DNA of 64,000 nt from Actinomyces bowdenii (lineage in GTDB: Bacteria > Actinomycetota > Actinomycetes > Actinomycetales > Actinomycetaceae), in assembly GCF_017592395.1 (NCBI RefSeq), contig NZ_JAGFOU010000001.1, forward strand, positions 186,001-250,000. The letters are read 5' to 3'. The notes below the pieces were generated by a model. The model was not told the origin of the DNA and did not search any database. It was given only the letters and a program-made list of their open reading frames with translations. The translations under genes and the position numbers were made by a program. This document shows, piece by piece, positions 58,431 through 64,000 of the stretch (the stretch's first letter is position 1; each line of letters begins with the position of its first letter).

Positions 58431-58509
58431 GCAGCCCCCGGGCGCCGGGACGGCGGGCGGGCCCCGGCGACGGCGCAGCCGTCAGCAGCCGATGGCGGCG
58501 GATGACAGC

Positions 58510-58553
58510 ACGGCTGAGCCCCGACCCCTCAGAGGGCCTCAGGGCTCAGCCGT
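58510..58553. terminator. Two-way terminator between LytR_C and permease genes
   Basis: 12-bp perfect arms (58510-58521 and 58542-58553), with a further CCCTC/GAGGG stem in the loop. It lies between convergent genes. Confidence 0.75.
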
Positions 58554-58619
58554 CGTCGCCATGGGGCGCGGGTGCTGACCGCGGACCGATGACAGGCCGG
58601 GAACCGGAGTCCCCGCCGC

Positions 58620-60044
58620 TCAGTCCTGCCCGTCCGGCGCCGCCTCGGAGGGCTCGGCGCGCTCGATGTGGGCGACGCGCGTGGAGTAGGCGGGGCCCTC
58701 GAGCTCGGTGCCTGCGGGCGCGGAGGCCGGGGAGGCCTGCTCCAGGTTGGTGCCCCTCATCCGGGAGATCCACCGCATGAGGTGGTAGATGCCGATGGCC
58801 GCGGCCGTGCCCAGGGCGATGCCCTCGAAGGTCATGCCGCCGCTGACCAGCGTGTAGTTGGCGATGGCCACCACCATGGAGACGGCGGCGGTGTTGAGGT
58901 TGACGGGGTCGGAGAAGTCCACGCGGTTCTGCACCCAGATGCGCACCCCCAGCATGCCGATCATCCCGTACAGCACCGTGGCGGCCCCGCCCAGCACCCC
59001 GGCGGGGATGGTGGCGATGATCTCCCCGAACTTCGGCAGCATGGACAGTCCCAGCGCGCTCAGCGCGGCCACGACGTAGGCGGCCGTGGAGTAGACGCGG
59101 GTGGCCGCCATGACGCCGATGTTCTCCGCGTAGGTGGTGGTCCCCGAGCCGCCCCCGCTGCCGGCCAGGGCCGTGGACAGGCCGTCGGCCAGCAGGGCGC
59201 GCCCGGTGACGTCGTCGAGATTCTCCCCGGTCATGGCGGCCACCGACTTCACGTGCCCGATGTTCTCCGCCAGGAGGACGAGGACCACCGGGATGAACAG
59301 GCCCAGGAGGGAGGGGTCGAAGGCGGGGGCGCGGAAGTGGGGGGCGCCCAGCCAGGGGGCCTGGGCGATGGCGGAGAAGTCCACCTCCCCGCGCGCCATG
59401 GCGGTGGCGTAGCCGATGAGCACTCCGATGAGCACCGCCAGACGGCCGACGATCCCCTTGAACAGGACCGTGATGAGCAGGATGGAGGCGATGGTCACCA
59501 CGGCGGTCACCGGCGCCTGCTTGACGTTGTTCCAGGCCGAGGGCGCCAGGTTGAAGCCGATGAGGGAGACGATGGCGCCGGTGACGATGGGCGGCATGAG
59601 GCGGTCGATCCAGGCCGAGCCGGCCAGGTGGACCACCAGGCCCACCAGCGCCAGGGACAGGCCGGCTGCGATGATCCCGCCCTGGGCCAGGGAGGCCCTG
59701 TGGGGGTCGACCGGGCCCCCGCCGTCGGCGACATAGCCGGTGACAGCGCCGATGGGGGCGATGAGGGCGAAGGAGGAGCCCAGGTAGCTGGGCAGGCGGC
59801 CACTGGTGATCCCCAGGAACAGCAGGGTGCCCACGCCGGTGAAGAACAGGGTGGTGGCCGGGTCGAAGCCGGTGAGCAGGGGAACCAGGAAGGTGGCCCC
59901 GAACATGGCCACCACGTGCTGGACGCCGATGCCCACGGTGCGCGGCCAGCTCAGGCGCTCGGAAGGTGCGACGACCTCGCCGGGGGCGATGGAGCGGCCG
60001 TCGCCATGGAGGCGCCAGCCGCGGAAGGAGGGGGATGATGACAC
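58620..60044 (-). CDS. Uracil/xanthine permease (NCS2 family)
   Basis: 474 residues with about 13-14 transmembrane helices. NCS2 marks are GVQHVVAMFGAT near 44-55, the family Gln/Glu region LLAENIGHVKSV near 283-294, and the GSGGGSGTTTYAENIGVM loop near 320-337. It is likely a proton symporter for uracil or another nucleobase. The start is GTG at 60042-60044 with AGGAGA 5 nt upstream; longer readings lack a ribosome site. The C-terminal tail is polar and cytoplasmic. Confidence 0.9.
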   Translation of the reverse strand: MSSSPSFRGWRLHGDGRSIAPGEVVAPSERLSWPRTVGIGVQHVVAMFGATFLVPLLTGFDPATTLFFTGVGTLLFLGITSGRLPSYLGSSFALIAPIGAVTGYVADGGGPVDPHRASLAQGGIIAAGLSLALVGLVVHLAGSAWIDRLMPPIVTGAIVSLIGFNLAPSAWNNVKQAPVTAVVTIASILLITVLFKGIVGRLAVLIGVLIGYATAMARGEVDFSAIAQAPWLGAPHFRAPAFDPSLLGLFIPVVLVLLAENIGHVKSVAAMTGENLDDVTGRALLADGLSTALAGSGGGSGTTTYAENIGVMAATRVYSTAAYVVAALSALGLSMLPKFGEIIATIPAGVLGGAATVLYGMIGMLGVRIWVQNRVDFSDPVNLNTAAVSMVVAIANYTLVSGGMTFEGIALGTAAAIGIYHLMRWISRMRGTNLEQASPASAPAGTELEGPAYSTRVAHIERAEPSEAAPDGQD

Positions 60045-60288
60045 ATTGTCTCCTGCAGGACGAGGAACAGCCGGCGCGCGGGCTCGGGGCCCTTGAGCAT
60101 GGGACCGGGCGCTGGCACGGCCAGAATCACGGCAGGATCCGGCGGAACCCACCGGAACTTCAGCATAGACGCACCGGGACCCGGCCACGGGCCTCGCAGC
60201 GGTGTGGTATCGCACGCCGGGCCCCGCGCATCGGCGCCACGGGCCCGGGCTCCTCCCGGCGGAGGAGCCCGGGCCGTCCGGGGGCGGG

Positions 60289-60294
60289 CATGAT
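60289..60294 (+). promoter_or_regulatory. -10 box CATGAT of a leaderless transcript
   Basis: Six nt before the ATG at 60301. Confidence 0.4.
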
Positions 60295-60300
60295 GGGCCC

Positions 60301-60723
60301 ATGAGCACCTCACCCGGATACCAGGGGCGGGCCGCCTCCGGGCCCACCGGCACGATCGGCGGTCCGCCGACGGTGGGCATGGTCGGGGGCGTGCCCGTGG
60401 ACCTGTCCTACGACAGGCTCCCTGAGGGCTTCGTCTTCCCCGGCACCGAGGAGATCAACCCCTTCGCGGTCTTCTCCGGGCCCGGCTACCAGGCCCCCCA
60501 GCCCCGCACCGACCGCGTGGCCACCATGGCGCTGGTGCTCGCCCTGCTGCCCTTCATCCCCGGCGCGGGCCTCCTGGCGGCATGCCTGGGGTGGTGGGCG
60601 CTGCGCCGGCTCAGGCGCACGTGGAGCACGGGCCAGGCCCAGGCGTGGATGGGGGTGGTCGTGGGAACGGCCAGCACAGCCTTCTGGCTGTGGATCGCCT
60701 GGGCGGCCGCGATCAGCCCGTGA
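60301..60723 (+). CDS. Small membrane protein, DUF4190-like
   Basis: 140 residues. A Gly/Pro-rich cytoplasmic N terminus (1-74) is followed by two hydrophobic helices (about 76-99 and 115-137) with a basic loop RRLRRTWSTGQ between them, the layout of DUF4190 proteins. The function is unknown. The start at 60301 fits a leaderless promoter; a 33-codon longer reading is rejected. It is 69 nt upstream of the amidotransferase paralogue, which has its own -10 box. Confidence 0.75.
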   Translation: MSTSPGYQGRAASGPTGTIGGPPTVGMVGGVPVDLSYDRLPEGFVFPGTEEINPFAVFSGPGYQAPQPRTDRVATMALVLALLPFIPGAGLLAACLGWWALRRLRRTWSTGQAQAWMGVVVGTASTAFWLWIAWAAAISP

Positions 60724-60780
60724 GCGCCCCCCGGGCGGGGCGGGATGTGGCATGCGGCCACCTGCCCGCCCGTCAGGCTC

Positions 60781-60786
60781 TACAGT
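60781..60786 (+). promoter_or_regulatory. -10 box TACAGT of a leaderless transcript
   Basis: Six nt before the GTG at 60793. Confidence 0.5.
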
Positions 60787-60792
60787 GGGCCC

Positions 60793-61530
60793 GTGAAGCC
60801 TTTCATCATGGTGTCCACGCGCTCCGAGCTGGAGGTGGCGCAGGACGAGTACGATTCCTTCCTCGCCCAGAGCGGGCTGGCCCGCGAGGACCTGCAGCAC
60901 CTTCAGCTGGAGGAGGCCGACTTCCTGCGCGATGTCTCCGTTGAGCGGGTCTCGGGCGTCTTCATCGGGGGCAGCCCCTACAACATCACCACCCCGGCGA
61001 GGGCCAAGACCCGCAGCCAGCTGGATGTGGAGCGCCAGGTCCGCGACCTGCTGGCGGTGGCCCTCAAGGAGGGGGTGCCCCTGCTGGCCACCGGCTTCGG
61101 CCTGCAGGTCCTGGCCGGCTACCTGGGGACGGCGGCCGGCCCGGAGTACGCCGAGGAGCTCGGCTCGGCGGATGTGTTCCTCACCGCCGACGGGCGCCAG
61201 GACCCCCTTCTGGCCGGGCTGCCCCAGGCCTTCACGGTGTTCGTCGGCCACGACGAGGGCGTGGGCGAGGTCCCCGCCCACGCCACGCTGCTGGCCTCCT
61301 CCCCCGACTGCCCGGTGCAGATGGTGCGCGTGGGCCGCAATGTCTACGGCACCCAGTTCAACCCCGAGCTCGACGTCGAGCGCTTCAAGCAGCGCGTGAG
61401 CATCTACGACGAGGCCGGCTACGGGGACCCGGACCTGAGCGAGGACATCCTGTCCAAGGCCCGCTCGGAGGAGCCCCACCAGGCGGGCCGCATCATCCGC
61501 AACTTCGTGGCCCAGTTCTCCCGCGACTGA
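60793..61530 (+). CDS. Glutamine amidotransferase-like pseudoenzyme
   Basis: 245 residues, class I GATase fold, paralogous to the gene at 61645-62379 (shared VKPF, FIGGSPYN, CPVQM, GTQFxPELD). The nucleophilic Cys position, GACYG in the paralogue, reads TGFGL here (G101), and the catalytic His of FHPE is Asn (N190), with only the Glu left. It therefore cannot release ammonia from glutamine by the usual triad and may be a binding or regulatory protein, or a partner of its paralogue. The GTG start fits the -10 spacing. Confidence 0.85.
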   Translation: MKPFIMVSTRSELEVAQDEYDSFLAQSGLAREDLQHLQLEEADFLRDVSVERVSGVFIGGSPYNITTPARAKTRSQLDVERQVRDLLAVALKEGVPLLATGFGLQVLAGYLGTAAGPEYAEELGSADVFLTADGRQDPLLAGLPQAFTVFVGHDEGVGEVPAHATLLASSPDCPVQMVRVGRNVYGTQFNPELDVERFKQRVSIYDEAGYGDPDLSEDILSKARSEEPHQAGRIIRNFVAQFSRD

Positions 61531-61644
61531 GAAGCCCCTGCAGGCCCGTTGGCGCCGCCGCGGCGGCTCTGGATCGGGGCCGCGCGGTGGCCGCCACCCC
61601 GGGCTCCCGAGCGCATCATCGCTTGGCCGGCCCCATGAGGGCGG

Positions 61645-62379
61645 TCAGTCCCGGGCGTGGACCTCCACGAAGTTCCTCAGCACCTTCCAGGAGTCGCTGA
61701 CGTCCTGGGCGCGCACCCGGGCCTGCAGGGCGGGAAGCTCATCGGGCACGAAGTACCCGTGGTTGGCGTAGAAGCTCAGGCGGTGCGCCAGGTAGTCGCC
61801 GTCGAGCTCGGGGTGGAACTGGGTGGCGTAGAGGTTCGAGCGCACCCGGAAGATCTGGACCGGGCAGTCCTGCCCCGTGGCCAGGATGACCGCATGCTCA
61901 GGCGGCACGGTGACCGCCTCCTTGTGCGCCACGAAGGCCCGGAAGACCTCCGGGATGCCGGCGCAGATCGGGTCCTGCCGGCCGGCCCGGGTCAGCGTGA
62001 TCTCGGGCGCCCCCACCTCCTCGCGGTAGGTGGTGTCGATGACGGCCCCCTGATGGCAGGCCAGGGTCCCCACCCCGTAGCAGGCCCCCAGGAAGGGGAA
62101 GTCCGCCTCCACCACGCGGTCCAGCAGGCCTCTGAGCTCGGCCTCCACACGCAGCTGGACACTGGACTTCAGGTCCTCGGGGGTGCTGGCGTTGAAGGGT
62201 GAGCCTCCCACGAGGATCCCCGACCAGTCCTCCAGGTCGAGCTCGGGGAGCGGCTCGGCCTCCAGGCGCAGCCGCACCAGGGAGGACTCATCGAGGCCCG
62301 TGCGCGCCAGGAACGCCTCGTACTCGGCGTCGGCGGGCTCGTCGTCGTCGCGGGTGGCCAGGAACAGGAAAGGCTTCAC
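61645..62379 (-). CDS. Class I glutamine amidotransferase
   Basis: 244 residues with the full triad: C100 in GACYG, H189 and E191 in FHPEL. It belongs to the GuaA-like free-standing GATases; the acceptor of the ammonia is unknown. The start is GTG 62377-62379 with TAGGGT 7 nt upstream, so it is probably leaderless although it lies only 68 nt behind the phosphorylase gene. It is convergent with its inactive paralogue; the 114-nt gap has a GC palindrome but no clear terminator. Confidence 0.87.
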   Translation of the reverse strand: MKPFLFLATRDDDEPADAEYEAFLARTGLDESSLVRLRLEAEPLPELDLEDWSGILVGGSPFNASTPEDLKSSVQLRVEAELRGLLDRVVEADFPFLGACYGVGTLACHQGAVIDTTYREEVGAPEITLTRAGRQDPICAGIPEVFRAFVAHKEAVTVPPEHAVILATGQDCPVQIFRVRSNLYATQFHPELDGDYLAHRLSFYANHGYFVPDELPALQARVRAQDVSDSWKVLRNFVEVHARD

Positions 62380-62386
62380 GGCGGTG

Positions 62387-62392
62387 ACCCTA
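62387..62392 (-). promoter_or_regulatory. -10 box TAGGGT of a leaderless transcript
   Basis: On the minus strand, seven nt before the amidotransferase GTG. Confidence 0.45.
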
Positions 62393-62447
62393 GCGCCATC
62401 ACGCCCCAGCAGGGGCGCAATCCCACAGATCGGCTCCTCACACCGGC

Positions 62448-63269
62448 TCAGGCGCGCAGGCCGCCGAGGACGGCCTCGATGGCGTCGCGCACCACCGTCG
62501 CGGCGGGGCGCTGGAGGCGCGAGGCGGAGGCCGGGGCGGCCCGGCGGCCCGAGGGCTGGGCCGCCGGCTCGGCCAGGACCTCATCGATGACGGCCAGCGC
62601 GGCCGTGGGCACCCCTGCGGCCGCCAGGGTCATGCCCTCGGCCACCGTGTCGGTCACCGCGGCGTCGGCGCCCATGCCCGCCAGCACCCGGGCCTCGGCG
62701 GGGGTGGGGAGCATGGGCCCGGGGGTCAGGGCCACCACGCCCATGCCCCGCACGCCGCGCAGGCGGGCCAGGCGGGCGGTCAGCGCCTCATCCCAGGCCG
62801 CCGAGACGATCCCATCGGCGGGGAAGAGCGGGGCGCAGGACAGGTTGATGTGATCGCCGACGGCCAGCAGGTCGGCCGGGGCCGCCGCGCCCAGGGAGGA
62901 GGCCCGCGCCACCAGCAGGGCGGCCCGCACCCCGGCGGCCCCGACGATCCGGGCCAGGGCCGTGGTGGTCCGGGCGGACTTCCCCTCAATGGGGCTGGTG
63001 CGGCCGCGGGCCACCAGGACGCTCAGGCCGTCGCGCTCGTAGGAGACCAGGGCATCCTCCTGCCCGGGGGCGACGGGGGCGCACACCCCGGGCAGGAAGG
63101 ACAGGCGCACGCGCGCCGAGGGGCGCCCCCACGCGGAGTCCAGGCCCCCCAGGAGCGCGGGGTCGGCGATGACCAGCAGGTCGTGCCGGGCCCGCCCGGT
63201 GGCCAGAAGGATGGAGACGCCGGAGGGATCCTCATCCCAGGTTCCAGGGGCAGCCGCCTGCTCAGCCAT
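62448..63269 (-). CDS. Purine nucleoside phosphorylase-like protein
   Basis: 273 residues of the trimeric PNP/MTAP family, which splits purine nucleosides with phosphate. VVGRGRxxPIEG-type phosphate loop (VARGRTSPIEGKS, about 88-100), RAALLVARASSLG, and GDHINLS (about 140-146) are visible. The substrate His of the usual GRxHxYEG motif is absent and NPL is replaced by APL, so specificity or activity may differ. The ATG at 63267-63269 has GGAGGA 5 nt upstream. The neighbouring GATase and nucleobase permease hint at purine salvage. Confidence 0.78.
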   Translation of the reverse strand: MAEQAAAPGTWDEDPSGVSILLATGRARHDLLVIADPALLGGLDSAWGRPSARVRLSFLPGVCAPVAPGQEDALVSYERDGLSVLVARGRTSPIEGKSARTTTALARIVGAAGVRAALLVARASSLGAAAPADLLAVGDHINLSCAPLFPADGIVSAAWDEALTARLARLRGVRGMGVVALTPGPMLPTPAEARVLAGMGADAAVTDTVAEGMTLAAAGVPTAALAVIDEVLAEPAAQPSGRRAAPASASRLQRPAATVVRDAIEAVLGGLRA

Positions 63270-63639
63270 GAGGTCCTCCGTTTTTGATGAGTTCAACAAA
63301 TTCTGCCCGCTAGAGTACAGGCAGATGCACAACCCGATCTGTGCGATTCAACGAGGCATAGCCACATTCCCTAGAGAAAACCTAGAGGAGCATCAATAGT
63401 TGCAGTTGAGTAACAACTGAATCCCCTGGGGCATGGCAGCGCTGTCATTCACCGGGAGATCTCATTCCCGCGCTGACGCAGAAGGCGGGCCCGGGCCATG
63501 CCGACAACGACCAGGGCGCCGGCCCGGCGCCGCGGCGCCGGGAGGGCGCACCGTTATCCAGGACGGCCGCAGGCCCGCGCCAGCGCGATGCCGTGCACGG
63601 AATATCCCGCATGCGCCCCCACCCCTTCAGGCACCCCGC
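63270..63639. other. AT-rich intergenic region, phosphorylase upstream
   Basis: 370 nt with no gene. The part at 63280-63425 is markedly AT-rich for this genome. It holds a perfect dyad CAGTTG/CAACTG at 63403-63419, a CCTAGAG direct repeat near 63370 and 63381, and a GCACA/TGTGC dyad at 63327-63344. It is likely to contain the phosphorylase promoter and operators. Confidence 0.55.
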
Positions 63640-63825
63640 TGCACATCTTCAAACGCGAGCCCGACGGGATCATGCGCAAAGGTCGGGATCGCAGGCGCCA
63701 TGCGCCCCTGAAGATGTGCAGCGCCCCTGCCGTTGCACATCTTCAGGGCCCCGGGAGCGGGGCGCCGGGACCGGAACCGCGGAATCCTGCGGTTCGACCG
63801 ATGGGTCGACTGCTGAAGATGTGCA
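63640..63825. repeat. Arm-bounded repeat locus D (two units)
   Basis: An 81-bp unit at 63640-63720 (ATCATGCG 29 bp from its left end) and a 92-bp unit at 63734-63825 (ATCCTGCG, off register), with the same arms and a 13-bp linker. Both lengths of the family occur together here. It ends 18 nt before the hrpB start codon. Confidence 0.92.
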
Positions 63826-63843
63826 GCAGGGGAGGATAGGGGC

Positions 63844-64000
63844 ATGTGCCCGGACCGCCGCCCCGACCCGCTGGCCGCCCTGCTCTCCTCACCGCCCGAC
63901 CTGCCGATCCTCACAGCCCTGCCCGGGCTGCGAGCGGCCCTGGCGCAGGGCACCCGGCCCGTCATCATCACCGCGCCCCCGGGCACCGGCAAGACGACAC
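63844..64000 (+). CDS. hrpB: ATP-dependent helicase HrpB, N-terminal fragment
   Basis: The first 52 codons are in the window. They read a short leader, LPILTALPGLRAAL, then the Walker A region ITAPPGTGKTT, a close fit to the N terminus of HrpB, a DEAH-box RNA helicase of uncertain role. GGAGG lies 8 nt before the ATG. The gene runs off the right edge. Confidence 0.8.
   Translation, partial: MCPDRRPDPLAALLSSPPDLPILTALPGLRAALAQGTRPVIITAPPGTGKTT

Overview
The window is very GC-rich DNA from an actinobacterium, most likely an Actinomyces or Schaalia-type member of the Actinomycetaceae (inference). Supporting signs are the coproporphyrin-dependent heme pathway, septum-formation lipoproteins, a LytR C-terminal-domain protein, Tat-type lipoprotein binding proteins, and several genes whose -10 box lies only 6-7 nt before the start codon (leaderless mRNA). 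I see no phage, insertion sequence or CRISPR array.

Layout. (1) 1-9672, minus strand: an eight-gene unit that fits no pathway I know. It encodes an SPFH/SHOCT scaffold protein, two zinc-ribbon proteins, an unknown protein with a Met/Gly/Pro tract, two YbjN-fold proteins, an HSP90-family ATPase and a large TPR-like protein cut by the window edge. (2) 10046-15733, minus: a peptide/nickel-type ABC importer. (3) 16067-19926, minus: a thiamine ABC importer behind a TPP riboswitch. (4) 20362-23459, plus: a DUF4235 protein and a membrane-anchored Fe-S oxidoreductase. (5) 23604-35887: every enzyme from glutamyl-tRNA to heme b. Leftward: hemA, cpfC, chdC. Rightward: hemE, cgoX, hemC, hemD, hemB, hemL. 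(6) 36251-42192: zinc macrodomain protein, thioredoxin, GNAT acetyltransferase, a membrane protein of atypical composition, and asd-lysC. (7) 42397-46878, minus: a 1493-residue HEPN-like/SF1 helicase/nuclease fusion that looks like a defence protein. (8) 47295-54752: an ABC-2 exporter, recR-dnaX, a class I aldolase behind a Zur/Fur-type operator, and the SRP RNA. (9) 54927-64000: tRNA-Ser(GGA), two paralogous septum-formation lipoproteins, small conserved actinobacterial genes, a uracil/xanthine permease, a convergent pair of glutamine-amidotransferase paralogues (one without catalytic residues), a purine nucleoside phosphorylase-like protein and the start of hrpB.

The most unusual non-coding feature is a dispersed repeat family: nine units at four loci (19955-20223, 32786-32982, 53270-53466, 63640-63825). 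Each unit is bounded by 11-bp arms TGCACATCTTC and GAAGATGTGCA. The arms start exactly 70 or 81 bp apart, and neighbouring units are always joined with 24 bp between arm starts. The two lengths differ by one helical turn, and an internal ATCATGCG motif keeps register with one arm. This is the strongest candidate here for something undescribed, followed by the HSP90/SPFH gene unit and the Zur-like box on the zinc-free aldolase.
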